Of a stretch of 64,000 bases of DNA, positions 33,844 through 42,947 are shown in pieces. The translations under genes were made by a program, and so were the position numbers. Under the pieces are notes generated by a model. That model was given only the letters and a program-made list of their open reading frames with translations, was not told where the DNA came from and ran no database searches. Numbering within the stretch: position 1 is the first letter of the stretch; each line of letters starts with the position of its first letter. This DNA is from Lentzea pudingi (GTDB lineage Bacteria; Actinomycetota; Actinomycetes; Mycobacteriales; Pseudonocardiaceae): positions 176,634 to 240,633 of the forward strand of contig NZ_BMNC01000010.1 of the NCBI RefSeq assembly GCF_014646255.1, in the 5' to 3' direction.

Positions 33844-35040
33844 ATGGCGCGCCTCGCCCAGACCGCGGGTCTCACGGACATCCAGGAAGAAATCCTCGCG
33901 ACGGTTCGCACGTTCGTGGACAAGGAGATCATTCCGCACGCCCAGACGCTGGAGCACGGCGACACGTACCCCGCCGACATCGTCGAGGGCATGAAGGAGA
34001 TGGGCCTCTTCGGTCTGACGATCCCCGAGGAGTACGGCGGCCTGGGCGAGTCCCTGCTGACCTACGCGCTGGTGGTCGAGCAGATCGCGCGCGGCTGGAT
34101 GAGCGTCTCCGGCGTCATCAACACGCACTTCATCGTGGCGCACATGCTCAAGCAGCACGGGACGCCCGAGCAGAAGCAGAAGTACCTGCCGCGCATGGCC
34201 GCGGGCGAGGTGCGCGGGTCGTTCTCCATGTCCGAGCCCGAACTCGGCTCCGACGTGGCCGCGATCCGCACGCGAGCGGTTCGCGGCGATTCCGGGTACG
34301 CCATCAGCGGCCAGAAGATGTGGCTGACGAACGGTGGCACGTCGAACCTCACCGCTGTGCTGGTGAAGACCGACGAGGGCGCCGAGAAGCCGCACCAGAA
34401 CCTCACGACGTTCCTGGTCGAGAAGCCCGAGGGCTACGGCGAGGTCCTGCCGGGCCTCACGATCCCCGGCAAGATCGACAAGATGGGCTACAAGGGCGTC
34501 GACACCACCGAGATGGTGTTCGACGGCTTCGAGATCGCCGAGGACCAGATCCTGGGCGGCGTCTCCGGCCAGGGCTTCCGCCACATGATGGACGGCGTCG
34601 AGGTGGGCCGCGTCAACGTGGCCGCCCGCGCGTGCGGCATCGCGATCCGCGCCTTCGAGCTCGCGATCGAGTACTCGCAGCAGCGCAGGACGTTCGGCAA
34701 GGCCATCGCCGAGCACCAGGCCATCGCGTTCAAGCTCGCCGAGATGGCCACCAAGGTCGAGGCCGCGCACCTGATGATGGTCAACGCGGCGCGGTTGAAG
34801 GACTCGGGACAGCGCAACGACGTCGAGGCCGGCATGGCCAAGCTCATCGCCTCCGAGTACTGCGCCGAGGTGACGCAGGAGTCGTTCCGCATCCACGGCG
34901 GTTACGGCTACTCCAAGGAATACGAGATCGAGCGCCTGATGCGCGAGGCCCCGTTCCTGCTGATCGGCGAGGGCACGTCCGAGATCCAGAAGACGATCAT
35001 CAGCCGCGGCCTGCTCCGCGACTACCAGTCACGCGGTTAG
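33844..35040 (+). CDS. Acyl-CoA dehydrogenase (methylsuccinyl-CoA dehydrogenase-like)
   Basis: This 398-residue FAD enzyme has the acyl-CoA dehydrogenase motifs FSMSEPELGSDVAAI, YAISGQKMWLTNGGTSN, QQRRTFGKAIAEHQAI, FRIHGGYGYSKEYEIERLMREA and the C-terminal GEGTSEIQK. The segment IARGWMSVSGVINTHFIVAHML resembles dehydrogenases found with Mcl and MaoC genes in Streptomyces ethylmalonyl-CoA clusters. Substrate assignment is inference. GGAAGGGAAG precedes the ATG. It is monocistronic; an inverted repeat follows 28 bases after the stop. Confidence 0.85.
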   Translation: MARLAQTAGLTDIQEEILATVRTFVDKEIIPHAQTLEHGDTYPADIVEGMKEMGLFGLTIPEEYGGLGESLLTYALVVEQIARGWMSVSGVINTHFIVAHMLKQHGTPEQKQKYLPRMAAGEVRGSFSMSEPELGSDVAAIRTRAVRGDSGYAISGQKMWLTNGGTSNLTAVLVKTDEGAEKPHQNLTTFLVEKPEGYGEVLPGLTIPGKIDKMGYKGVDTTEMVFDGFEIAEDQILGGVSGQGFRHMMDGVEVGRVNVAARACGIAIRAFELAIEYSQQRRTFGKAIAEHQAIAFKLAEMATKVEAAHLMMVNAARLKDSGQRNDVEAGMAKLIASEYCAEVTQESFRIHGGYGYSKEYEIERLMREAPFLLIGEGTSEIQKTIISRGLLRDYQSRG

Positions 35041-35068
35041 GTCCGTCCTCGACGAAGTGGCGGTTCGC

Positions 35069-35108
35069 CCGTTAGGGGCCAATCTTTCACGGGACTGGCC
35101 CCTAACGG
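35069..35108. terminator. Stem-loop after the acyl-CoA dehydrogenase gene
   Basis: CCGTTAGGGGCCA (35069-35081) pairs perfectly with TGGCCCCTAACGG (35096-35108); the loop is 14 bases. A short GTTTG follows. It fits a terminator between the acyl-CoA dehydrogenase gene and the next gene. Confidence 0.75.
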
Positions 35109-35140
35109 TTTGTGCCCGCGAGCCATAAGGTTCGCTCACT

Positions 35141-35962
35141 TTGAGCACAGATCTGACACTTCCGAGACCTGTGTCGCCGCCACACGTCGTCCGCATGGAG
35201 CTGGACACGTTCTCCGGCGTCGACCGCCCCGCGCTGGCCAAGTGGTTCGGCGCCCTGTTCACCGAGCTGCTCGCACCCCTGTGCCCGGCCTCGGTCGAGG
35301 AGCTCGTGTCGGTGGCGCGCGACTACCACCCCTCCGACACAACGCCCTGGGGACCGCCGGGGTATGCCCGGCTGCTGCTCTCTTCGGGTGAGTTCACCCT
35401 TCCGTCGTGGTCGGCCGCCCTGGACGACCTGCCGTCGTTCCTGCGCGTGCAACTGGTCCAGCTCGACGGCCAGGGCCTGCCGCTGGTCGACCACGGCTGG
35501 TCCGCGGAGATCCTGCTGAAGGACGACCCCGAGTTCCCGCACCAGGTCGTGGTCACGGCGTCGCGCTCGCTGTTCGCCGGGTGGATCTCCCATGCGGTGC
35601 AACAGGAATGGCTGTCGGCCTTCCGGTCGGGAGCCACGCTCGTGCAGGCCTCGGGCGGCTGGATCACGCTCGACCGCGTCGGCGTGCGGACGACGCATGA
35701 GGTCGCCGTCGGCGTGGGCCTCGACGAATCCCTTTTCATGGCAGCGGAAATGGCCCGCGGCCCGCACTGGGCGACGTTGCTCGGCCCGCGTCAGGTGGCC
35801 GCTTTGGGTGGCGTGCAAGAGGTCTGCGCTACGGCGCCCTGTTACTCCGTTGAACACCTCGGTGGCGGTCGCATACTTTTGCAGCTCACGGAGCACCTGG
35901 ACGAGGTGCCGCCGGACGTGGTGCGGAAGCTGGCCGAGTTCCTCGGCCCCGTCCTGCACTGA
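35141..35962 (+). CDS. Hypothetical protein
   Basis: This 273-residue soluble protein is not recognised. It is rich in tryptophan and aromatic residues (WFGALFTELL, WSAALDDLPSF, HGWSAEILLKDDPEFP, GWISHAVQQEWL), and the last 60 residues form helix/strand segments. TTG 35141 is the longest start, 16 bases after a TAAGGT-like box, so a leaderless message is possible; ATG 35195 is an alternative (255 residues). Genes at 35972, 36639 and 37360 follow closely on the same strand. Confidence 0.6.
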   Translation: MSTDLTLPRPVSPPHVVRMELDTFSGVDRPALAKWFGALFTELLAPLCPASVEELVSVARDYHPSDTTPWGPPGYARLLLSSGEFTLPSWSAALDDLPSFLRVQLVQLDGQGLPLVDHGWSAEILLKDDPEFPHQVVVTASRSLFAGWISHAVQQEWLSAFRSGATLVQASGGWITLDRVGVRTTHEVAVGVGLDESLFMAAEMARGPHWATLLGPRQVAALGGVQEVCATAPCYSVEHLGGGRILLQLTEHLDEVPPDVVRKLAEFLGPVLH

Positions 35963-35971
35963 GAGGGAGCC

Positions 35972-36628
35972 ATGCAGCTCGGAGACCGGTCCAGGCCGCT
36001 CGTGGACCCGGTGCGCCGGCTCGCGCTGCCCGCCGAGGCGCAGCGCGGTTACCTGGAGGCCATCGGTACCGCGCCCTCGGCCGACGAGCTCGCGCTCGAG
36101 TTCGACGACGTCCGCCCCCACCTGCTGGCCCTCGACGCCGAGGCCGTCGAGCTGGTCGAGCGCATCGACGCCCTGCTCGACGTCATGAGCGGCCCCGGCC
36201 CGGTCTGGCACGTCGACGCGCTGGTTTCCGCACCGCAGTGGGCGTCGGTGCGAGCGCTGGCCGCCGAGCTCCTGCGCCTGCTGCCGTTCGACGGTCGCCC
36301 GCGCCCGCTCGCGCCGTCCGAACGCGCCCTGCTGGAACGGATCCTCGCGGCGGGCGCTCCTGCCGCACTGCACGCCCAACTCGACCACGTCCGCGTCCTG
36401 AAGCCCTGGTACGAGGGCTCGGCCAGCCTCGACCTCAGCACCGGCGGACCCGCCGCCGACATCGCCGACGGCGTCCTGCCGATCGACGCGCCGGTGCGTT
36501 CAGGGGCCGGCGAGATCCTGCTGTGGACCACGGACGGGCGGCTGTCCGCGATCGAGTACGCCTGGGTGACCGACGAGCCACCGGCTCGGTTGCCCACGGC
36601 GGACCAGGTGACGGCGCGTCCACGTTGA
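35972..36628 (+). CDS. Hypothetical protein
   Basis: This 218-residue, acidic protein has no recognised domain, signal or membrane helix. Visible features are an N-terminal MQLGDRSRPLVDPVRRLALP, a leucine-rich middle (DVRPHLLALDAEAVELVERIDALLDV) and a C-terminal GAGEILLWTTDGRLSAIEYAWVTDEPP that looks like the strand end of an immunity-type protein. GAGAGGGAG lies before the ATG. It starts 9 bases after the preceding gene, so they are probably an operon. Confidence 0.62.
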   Translation: MQLGDRSRPLVDPVRRLALPAEAQRGYLEAIGTAPSADELALEFDDVRPHLLALDAEAVELVERIDALLDVMSGPGPVWHVDALVSAPQWASVRALAAELLRLLPFDGRPRPLAPSERALLERILAAGAPAALHAQLDHVRVLKPWYEGSASLDLSTGGPAADIADGVLPIDAPVRSGAGEILLWTTDGRLSAIEYAWVTDEPPARLPTADQVTARPR

Positions 36629-36638
36629 TCGGCGGGAT

Positions 36639-37265
36639 GTGGTTTCGTTTGGGACCCTGTGGTCCGTGAGGCCTTCTCCGAGAACCGACGTGCTCTTCGC
36701 CGTGGACACCGCCCTGCGCCCCACGGGCTTCGTCCGCCGCGGCCACGTCTGGCTCCAGGAACGCGGTGCCGGCGTCTCCGGCTGGCTCGGGTTCGCCGTC
36801 GCGGGCTCGCTCGACCTGACCCCGCTGGTCGGCGTCTGCTTCCGCCAGTACGACCAGGTCTGCGCGGCCCTCGGCGTCGGCATCCCGACCACACCGGTCG
36901 TGTCGAAGCCACTCGGCCACCTGATGCCCGAGAAGCCCGTCTGGAAGTGGACCTTCACCCCCGGCGGCGACCACGCGGCCGGTGCCTCCTCCCTGGTGGC
37001 CGCGGTCCTGGAGCACGGCAAGCCGTACATCGACAGGTACGCCAAGTGGGACGCGCTGGCACGCGAGCTCGTCGCGAAGCCGGAATCGTTGCTCGACTTC
37101 GAACGGGCGCGCAAGCTCGCGATCATCCACGTGCTCGGCGGCAACCCCGGTGCGGCCCGCGAGGCGTTGAAGGAGGAGTGCGAACGGGTCGCGGACAGCA
37201 CGGACGTCCACGCGCGCTCGCACCGCGCCTTCGTGCACCGGTTCGAAATCGCCTTTCCCGGCTGA
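36639..37265 (+). CDS. DUF4304-like hypothetical protein
   Basis: This protein of 208 residues (199 if GTG 36666 is used) has FAVDTALRPTGFVRRGHVWLQE followed by WLGFAVAGSLDLTPLVGVCF, similar to the start of DUF4304 proteins. The C-terminal half is helical (LLDFERARKLAIIHVLGGNPGAAREALKEE). Family assignment is tentative and no function is known. It starts 10 bases after the previous gene and is followed by a 24-residue frame. Confidence 0.6.
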   Translation: MVSFGTLWSVRPSPRTDVLFAVDTALRPTGFVRRGHVWLQERGAGVSGWLGFAVAGSLDLTPLVGVCFRQYDQVCAALGVGIPTTPVVSKPLGHLMPEKPVWKWTFTPGGDHAAGASSLVAAVLEHGKPYIDRYAKWDALARELVAKPESLLDFERARKLAIIHVLGGNPGAAREALKEECERVADSTDVHARSHRAFVHRFEIAFPG

Positions 37266-37288
37266 CGTGTCGCGACGATGATGGCCGG

Positions 37289-37363
37289 GTGAGCGACGCG
37301 ATCGAAGCAGCGGACCCGGAGGCCGGCCGCGCATTCGTGTTCGACGAGGGAGCCGAGCGATGA
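37289..37363 (+). CDS. 24-residue reading frame coupled to the next gene
   Basis: GTG 37289 opens MSDAIEAADPEAGRAFVFDE plus four residues, ending in a TGA that overlaps the next ATG (ATGA at 37360). It contains the GAGGGAG ribosome site of that gene. It may be a coupled leader peptide or the tail of a deleted gene. Expression is unproven. Confidence 0.35.
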   Translation: MSDAIEAADPEAGRAFVFDEGAER

Positions 37364-37656
37364 CCGGCAGGATCCCGTGGCCTGCCTCCGAGCAGGCCGG
37401 CGGTCCGGTCGACGAGGTGCTGTCCGCTGTCCGGCAACGCTTTCCCGACGTCGTGGTGGAGAGGTGGACCGGCAAGTTCCCGGCCGACGACGACAACGTC
37501 TGGTTCCTCGACCGGTCCGGTGTCGCCGAGGTCCAGATCGACACCTCGCCGGAGGGAACGCCTCCGTTCGTGATCGAGTCCGACGACGAACCGATGGTGC
37601 GAGCAGGCGACGTGCGGAATGCGATCACGGTGGTCCTCCGGCTGCTCGAAGGCTGA
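37360..37656 (+). CDS. Hypothetical protein
   Basis: This 98-residue protein has the pattern VDEVLSAVRQRFPDVVVERW, FPADDDNVWFLDRSGVAEVQIDTSPEG and FVIESDDEPMVRAGDVRNAITVVLRLLEG. It resembles small single-domain alpha/beta proteins found next to unknown genes in actinobacteria. The family is not recognised. The ATG overlaps the end of a 24-residue frame and follows GAGGGAGC. It is probably the last gene of the 35.1-37.7 kb group. Confidence 0.65.
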   Translation: MTGRIPWPASEQAGGPVDEVLSAVRQRFPDVVVERWTGKFPADDDNVWFLDRSGVAEVQIDTSPEGTPPFVIESDDEPMVRAGDVRNAITVVLRLLEG

Positions 37657-37745
37657 AACCGGCAAAACACCCGTGGGTGTATCGGCACGCCGCAACGGGC
37701 ACTGGCAGGATGGAACGATCAGCGCGTCCGACAGAGGTGGTCCCC

Positions 37746-38270
37746 GTGACGAGTCCGTTCGCCAACCCGAACCGGCCCGGCGTCCCTCCCCGCCTGCCCA
37801 CTCCGCCGACGGGGTGGCCGATCGGTTCCTACGCCACGTACGAGGAAGCGCAGCGCGCGGTCGACCACCTCGCCGTCGAGGACTTCACGGTGCAGGACGT
37901 CATGATCGTCGGCGTGGACCTGATGCTCGTCGAACGCATCACCGGCAAGCTCACCTGGAGCCGGGTGCTCATGACCGGCGCGGCGAGCGGTGCGTGGTTC
38001 GGTCTGTTCGTCGGTCTGCTGCTGACCCTGTTCAGTCCCGAGCCGGGCGTGACCGTCGGGCCGGTGCTGACCGGCCTGATCACCGGTGTGTTCTTCGGCC
38101 TGGTGTTCGCGGCGGTCGGGTACGGGTCGGCGCGCGGCAAGCGGGACTTCCAGTCGGCGTCCCAGTTGGTGGCCAACAGGTACGACGTGCTGTGCCACCC
38201 GAAGTCGGCCGAGAAGGGCCGTGACCTGCTCGCGAGGCTCGCGATGCGGCCCGTGAACCCGAGTTCTTGA
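37746..38270 (+). CDS. General stress protein 17M-like membrane protein (Rv1234-like)
   Basis: This 174-residue protein has an N-terminal domain like general stress protein 17M (WPIGSYATYEEAQRAVDHLAVEDFTVQDVMIVGVDLMLVERITGKLTW) and two membrane helices (about residues 82-105 and 115-138) before a soluble end. The remembered M. tuberculosis counterpart, Rv1234, is directly upstream of lpqY, as here. Function is unknown. GTG 37746 follows GAGG; GTG 37737 is in frame. Confidence 0.8.
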   Translation: MTSPFANPNRPGVPPRLPTPPTGWPIGSYATYEEAQRAVDHLAVEDFTVQDVMIVGVDLMLVERITGKLTWSRVLMTGAASGAWFGLFVGLLLTLFSPEPGVTVGPVLTGLITGVFFGLVFAAVGYGSARGKRDFQSASQLVANRYDVLCHPKSAEKGRDLLARLAMRPVNPSS

Positions 38271-38437
38271 GTCTCCCATAAGGCCATTGGTTCTGAATCG
38301 TTGCTTCCCTTGGTTGCGGCTCCTGATCACCCGGCCTAGGTTCATCTGACCGGTCCGCCCGGTGCGGCCGGTGGCACGACGAGGTGCCGGGCGTTGCGGT
38401 CTGGCTCCTCCGTGTAGTCGGGAAGGAGGCAGGGCCG

Positions 38438-39691
38438 ATGGGTGCGACGAGGCGCTATCGACTCGCCGCCGGAGTGGGAGCCGCGATGCTCGCGGCAGGA
38501 ACGCTCACGGCGTGCGGGTCTGGCGACCAAGGCATCACCGTCAACGTCTACAAGTATCCCCAGGAGAACTTCCAGGCCATCGTCGACAGCTGCAACGCGA
38601 AGGCCGGCGGGCGATACAACATCGTCTACAACAAGCTGCCGCGGGAGGCGGACGGGCAGCGCGAGCAGATGGTGCGCAGACTCGCGGCCGAGGACGACAG
38701 CATGGACGTCCTCGGGCTCGACGTCACGTGGACCGCCGAACTGGCGAAGGCGGGCTGGATCAAGGAGTTCACCGGTTCGGTCAAGTCGCAGGTGGAGTCC
38801 GGCACGCTGAAGACGCCGCTCGACACGGCGACCTACGAGGGCAAGCTCTACGGGGCTCCGGACAACACCAACGTCCAGCTCCTGTGGTACCGGTCCGACC
38901 TCGTGCCCACGCCGCCGAAGACGTGGGACGAGATGATCTCCATGGCCGAGGCGCTGGTGGCGGAAGGGAAGCCCGGCCAGATCGTCGCGCAGGGAAAGCA
39001 GTACGAGGGGCTCGTCGTGCTGTACAACACCCTCGTCAACTCCAACGGCGGCACGATCCTCGACGAGAACGGCACCAAGGCCATCGTCGACGCGAAGGCC
39101 GTGGAAGCGTTGGGGGCGTTGAAGAAGCTGGCGACGTCGAAGGCGATCGACCCGTCGTTCTCCAACGCGGCCGAGGACAACGCGCGCCTCGCCATGGAAG
39201 GCGGCAGCGCCGCGTTCCAGCTGAACTGGCCGTACGTCTACGCGGCGGCGCAGAAGAAGCCGGACTTCGCGAAGAACTTCAAGTGGGCGCCGTACCCCAC
39301 CGTGAGCGGTGACGCCGCGAAGGTCACCGTCGGCGGCATCAACTACGCCGTCAGCAACTACACCACGCACGCCGAGGAGTCGTTCGACGCGGTGCTGTGC
39401 CTGCGTGGTGCGGAGGCGCAGAAGCTCGCCGCGCTCAAGGACGGTGTGCCGCCGACCATCGAGGCCGTCTACGACGAACCCGAGATGGCCGAGGCGTACC
39501 CGATGCGCGACGACATCAAGGAGACGTTGAAGACCGCGAGCGTGCGGCCGCGCACGCCCGCCTACCAGAACGTCTCGACGGTCATCTCCACGATCCTCTC
39601 GCCGCCCGCGGACATCGACCCGCAGGCGACCGGGGACAGGCTGCGCAAGGAACTGCAGGACGCTCTCGACTCCAAGGGGGTGTTGCCGTGA
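38438..39691 (+). CDS. lpqY: Trehalose-type ABC importer, substrate-binding lipoprotein
   Basis: This 417-residue extracytoplasmic binding protein has a lipoprotein signal (AAMLAAGTLTACGSG, lipobox LTAC, Cys at residue 28). Binding-protein features include MDVLGLDVTWTAELAKAGWI, GAPDNTNVQLLWYRSDLV and AFQLNWPYVYAAAQ. It is the first gene of a four-gene operon followed by two permeases and an ATPase, in the order and position of M. tuberculosis lpqY-sugABC (Rv1235-Rv1238), which imports trehalose. AAGGAGG lies 8 bases before the ATG. The stop overlaps sugA. Confidence 0.9.
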   Translation: MGATRRYRLAAGVGAAMLAAGTLTACGSGDQGITVNVYKYPQENFQAIVDSCNAKAGGRYNIVYNKLPREADGQREQMVRRLAAEDDSMDVLGLDVTWTAELAKAGWIKEFTGSVKSQVESGTLKTPLDTATYEGKLYGAPDNTNVQLLWYRSDLVPTPPKTWDEMISMAEALVAEGKPGQIVAQGKQYEGLVVLYNTLVNSNGGTILDENGTKAIVDAKAVEALGALKKLATSKAIDPSFSNAAEDNARLAMEGGSAAFQLNWPYVYAAAQKKPDFAKNFKWAPYPTVSGDAAKVTVGGINYAVSNYTTHAEESFDAVLCLRGAEAQKLAALKDGVPPTIEAVYDEPEMAEAYPMRDDIKETLKTASVRPRTPAYQNVSTVISTILSPPADIDPQATGDRLRKELQDALDSKGVLP

Positions 39692-40638
39692 GTCACGCGA
39701 CCGCGGAGGTACAGGACACGGCGGCAAAACCCGTCGCGCCCAAGAAGAAGGTCGCGCTGAGCGAGGGCAAGAGGGCCGAGCGCAGGCTCGGCTGGCTGCT
39801 CTGCGCGCCCGCCGCGCTCACCATGGTCGCCGTGACCGGCTGGCCGATCCTCTACTCGCTGCTGCTGTCGATGCAGAGGTTCGACCTGAAGTTCCCGGAC
39901 CGGACCGAGTGGATCTGGTTCGACAACTACGTCACCGTGCTCAGCAGCCCGTACTGGTGGAACGCGGTGTGGGTGACGGTCGTGCTGACGGTCGTGACCG
40001 TCGCGATCGAACTGGTGCTGGGCATGTCGCTCGCGCTGATCATGCACCGGGCGCTGGTCGGCCGGGGCATCGTCCGCACGACGACGCTGATCCCGTACGG
40101 CATCGTGACGGTCGTGGCCGCGTTCTCCTGGCGCTTCGCCTGGACGCCCGGCACCGGCTACCTCGCCGAGGCCCTCGGCGGCGATCCCGTGCTGACGGAG
40201 AAGGTGCCCGCGCTGATCGTCGTGAGCATCGCGGAGATCTGGAAGACCACGCCGTTCATGGCCCTGCTGCTGATGGCGGGCCTGGCGCTGGTGCCGGACG
40301 ACCTGCTCAAGGCCGCCGCGATGGACGGCGCGAGCGGGTGGCAGCGGTTCATCAGGATCACCGTGCCGATCATGAAGCCGGCGATCCTGGTGGCACTGCT
40401 GTTCCGCACGCTCGACGCGTTCCGCATCTTCGACAACCTCTTCGTGCTCACCGCGGGCTCGCAGGGCACGTCGTCGGTGTCGATGCTGACCTACAACAAC
40501 CTCATCAAGGGCTTGAACCTCGGTATCGGGTCGACCATGTCGGTCCTGATATTCATCATGGTCGCGATCATCGCGTTCGTGTTCATCAAGCTCTTCGGCA
40601 CCGCTGCCCCCGGCAGTGACGACGGGGGGAAGCGCTGA
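39688..40638 (+). CDS. sugA: Trehalose-type ABC importer permease SugA
   Basis: This 316-residue inner-membrane permease has six helices and the EAA loop DDLLKAAAMDGASGWQRFIRITVP (about residues 210-233), which docks with the ATPase. A hydrophilic N-terminal stretch of 30 residues (AKPVAPKKKVALSEGKRAERR) precedes the first helix, as in the MalF-type family. The GTG overlaps the lpqY stop (GTGA), and the stop overlaps sugB (TGATG). Confidence 0.92.
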   Translation: MSHATAEVQDTAAKPVAPKKKVALSEGKRAERRLGWLLCAPAALTMVAVTGWPILYSLLLSMQRFDLKFPDRTEWIWFDNYVTVLSSPYWWNAVWVTVVLTVVTVAIELVLGMSLALIMHRALVGRGIVRTTTLIPYGIVTVVAAFSWRFAWTPGTGYLAEALGGDPVLTEKVPALIVVSIAEIWKTTPFMALLLMAGLALVPDDLLKAAAMDGASGWQRFIRITVPIMKPAILVALLFRTLDAFRIFDNLFVLTAGSQGTSSVSMLTYNNLIKGLNLGIGSTMSVLIFIMVAIIAFVFIKLFGTAAPGSDDGGKR

Positions 40639-41483
40639 TGGCTGGTATCGGAGGAGCGGAGACCCCCGCCAAGAAGTGGGGCTGGGGTGTCCTCAACACG
40701 GTCGTCGTGATCTACGCGCTGTTGCCGGTGCTGTGGATCGTGTCGTTGTCGTTCAAGTCGTCGAAGACGTTGGCGGACGGCAACTTCATCCCTCGCGAGT
40801 GGAGTCTGGAGAACTACCAGAACATCTTCTCGACGTCGGAGTTCACGCGGGCGCTGATCAACTCCATCGGCATCGCGATCATCGCGACCGCGATCGCCGT
40901 GGTGTTCGGCACGATGGCCGCCTACGCCATCGCGCGGCTCGACTTCCCCGGCAAGAACCTGCTGGTGGGCGTCTCGCTGCTGATCGCGATGTTCCCGCAG
41001 GTCTCGCTGGTGTCCCCGTTGTTCGAGATCGAGCGCTCGCTCGGGCTCTTCGACACGTGGCCCGGCCTGATCCTGCCGTACATCACGTTCGCCCTGCCGC
41101 TCGCGATCTACACCCTGTCGGCGTTCTTCCGCGAGATCCCCTGGGAGCTCGAGAAGGCGGCGAAGATGGACGGTGCGACGCCGGGGCAGGCGTTCCGTCG
41201 CGTCATCGCGCCGCTGGCCGCGCCGGGTGTGTTCACGACGGCGATCCTGGTGTTCATCTTCTGCTGGAACGACTTCCTGTTCGCGATCTCGCTCACCTCG
41301 ACCGAGCAGTCGCGGACCGTGCCGGTGGCGCTGTCGTTCTTCACCGGTAGTTCCCAGTTCGAGGACCCGGCCGGGTCGATCGCGGCGGCCGCCGTCGTGA
41401 TCACGATCCCGATCATCCTCTTCGTGTTGTTCTTCCAGCGCCGGATCGTCGCCGGCCTGACCTCCGGCGCCGTCAAGGGGTGA
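40638..41483 (+). CDS. sugB: Trehalose-type ABC importer permease SugB
   Basis: This 281-residue permease has six helices and the EAA loop PWELEKAAKMDGATPGQAFRRVIAPLAAPG (about residues 171-200). The N-terminal half has ENYQNIFSTSEFTRALINSIGIAI, common to MalG-type permeases. It pairs with SugA to form the translocation channel. Translation is coupled to sugA by TGATG, and sugC follows 8 bases later. Confidence 0.93.
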   Translation: MAGIGGAETPAKKWGWGVLNTVVVIYALLPVLWIVSLSFKSSKTLADGNFIPREWSLENYQNIFSTSEFTRALINSIGIAIIATAIAVVFGTMAAYAIARLDFPGKNLLVGVSLLIAMFPQVSLVSPLFEIERSLGLFDTWPGLILPYITFALPLAIYTLSAFFREIPWELEKAAKMDGATPGQAFRRVIAPLAAPGVFTTAILVFIFCWNDFLFAISLTSTEQSRTVPVALSFFTGSSQFEDPAGSIAAAAVVITIPIILFVLFFQRRIVAGLTSGAVKG

Positions 41484-41491
41484 GTTGACCA

Positions 41492-42676
41492 ATGGCAGAG
41501 ATCGTTCTGGACCAGGTGACCAAGCGGTACCCGGACGGCGCGTTGGCCGTCCAGGAGGTCAACCTGGAGATCGCGGACGGCGAGTTCATCATCCTCGTCG
41601 GGCCGTCCGGCTGCGGGAAGTCCACCACCCTCAACATGATCGCGGGGCTGGAGGACATCACCGACGGCGAGCTGCGCATCGGCGGGCAGCGCGTCAACGA
41701 GAAGGCGCCCAAGGACCGTGACATCGCGATGGTGTTCCAGTCCTACGCGCTCTACCCGCACATGACGGTGAAGGAGAACATGGCCTTCCCGCTGAGGCTG
41801 GCCAAGGTCGACAACGCGACGGTGGAGAAGAAGGTGAAGGAGGCGGCCGAGATCCTGGACCTCTCGCAACACCTCGACCGCAAACCGTCCAACCTGTCCG
41901 GTGGCCAGCGGCAGCGCGTGGCGATGGGCCGCGCGATCGTGCGCAGCCCCAAGGCGTTCCTCATGGACGAACCGCTGTCCAACCTGGACGCGAAGCTGCG
42001 CGTGCAGATGCGCACCTCGGTGTCGCGCCTGCAGAAGCAGCTCGGCACGACCACGGTGTACGTGACGCACGACCAGACCGAGGCGATGACCCTCGGCGAC
42101 CGGGTCGTCGTCATGCGCGGCGGTGTCGTGCAGCAGATCGGCGCGCCGCAGTTCCTCTACGAGCAGCCGGCGAACCTGTTCGTCGCGGGCTTCATCGGCT
42201 CCCCGTCGATGAACTTCGTGCCGGCGACGCTCGAGAACGGCGCGCTGCGGTCGGTCATCGGCGACGTGGCGCTGACGGACCGGGTGCGGCAGCTGATCGA
42301 GGGCGCCGACGCGCCCCGCGAGGTGATCCTGGGCATCCGCCCGGAGCACTTCGAGGACGCGTCGCTGGTCGAGCCCGCCAAGCTGTCGGCCGGTGGCAAG
42401 TTCACCTCGCAGGTGGACGTGCTGGAGTCGATGGGCTCGGACAAGTACGCCTACTTCAACCTCACGGGCGAGCAGGCGGCCTCGGCGGAGCTCCAGGAGC
42501 TCGCGGCGGACGCGGGATCGGACGACGTGCCGGGTGACGGCATCTCGCTCGTGACGCGGCTGTCCTCGGCGTCCAGCGCGGTGGAAGGCGCTTCGGCGGA
42601 CATCTGGTTCGACGCGGACAAGGTGCAGCTGTTCGACCCGTCCAACGGCAGGAACCTGACTTACACGGAACGGTGA
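41492..42676 (+). CDS. sugC: Trehalose-type ABC importer ATPase SugC
   Basis: This 394-residue MalK/UgpC-type ATPase has Walker A GPSGCGKST (about residues 36-44), the Q-loop VFQSYALYPHMTV, the signature LSGGQRQRV and Walker B AFLMDEPLSNLDAKLR, then the switch His in VTHDQTEA. The C-terminal regulatory MalK-type TOBE domain covers about 235-390 and is the likely site of inducer-exclusion-type control. It is the last gene of lpqY-sugABC and is followed by a strong terminator 13 bases downstream. Confidence 0.95.
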   Translation: MAEIVLDQVTKRYPDGALAVQEVNLEIADGEFIILVGPSGCGKSTTLNMIAGLEDITDGELRIGGQRVNEKAPKDRDIAMVFQSYALYPHMTVKENMAFPLRLAKVDNATVEKKVKEAAEILDLSQHLDRKPSNLSGGQRQRVAMGRAIVRSPKAFLMDEPLSNLDAKLRVQMRTSVSRLQKQLGTTTVYVTHDQTEAMTLGDRVVVMRGGVVQQIGAPQFLYEQPANLFVAGFIGSPSMNFVPATLENGALRSVIGDVALTDRVRQLIEGADAPREVILGIRPEHFEDASLVEPAKLSAGGKFTSQVDVLESMGSDKYAYFNLTGEQAASAELQELAADAGSDDVPGDGISLVTRLSSASSAVEGASADIWFDADKVQLFDPSNGRNLTYTER

Positions 42677-42689
42677 ATTCTCGTTTCAC

Positions 42690-42720
42690 GAGCCGCCTTC
42701 CCCTTGCGGGAAGGCGGCTC
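42690..42720 (+). terminator. Rho-independent terminator after sugC
   Basis: GAGCCGCCTTCCC pairs perfectly with GGGAAGGCGGCTC (13 pairs, 5-base loop CTTGC), followed by TTTCT. This is a classic intrinsic terminator for the lpqY-sugABC operon. Confidence 0.93.
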
Positions 42721-42947
42721 TTTCTATGTCACCCGATCGTGTAAGGGCGAAAGCCTCCGGCTCCCCAGGGCCGATCAGTCGAGGTCATCTGCCCTGCCGA
42801 ACTCCGTTCACCATTGGGCGCTCGGCAGCGACATCTCATCGAAACGTGTCCTGCACATCTTCGGATGGTCCTCACGCTTGTCGAAGGCGGGTACAGGACC
42901 ACAGGGGGGTTCCGGGGAACCGCCGCCCGAGTGAAAGAGAGCGTGCA

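Noticed and set aside
42721..42947. Possible riboswitch (c-di-AMP type) before the SDR gene
   Set aside because: Segments such as GGGTTCCGGGGAACC look suggestive, but the conserved core order cannot be fitted by eye. No call is made.
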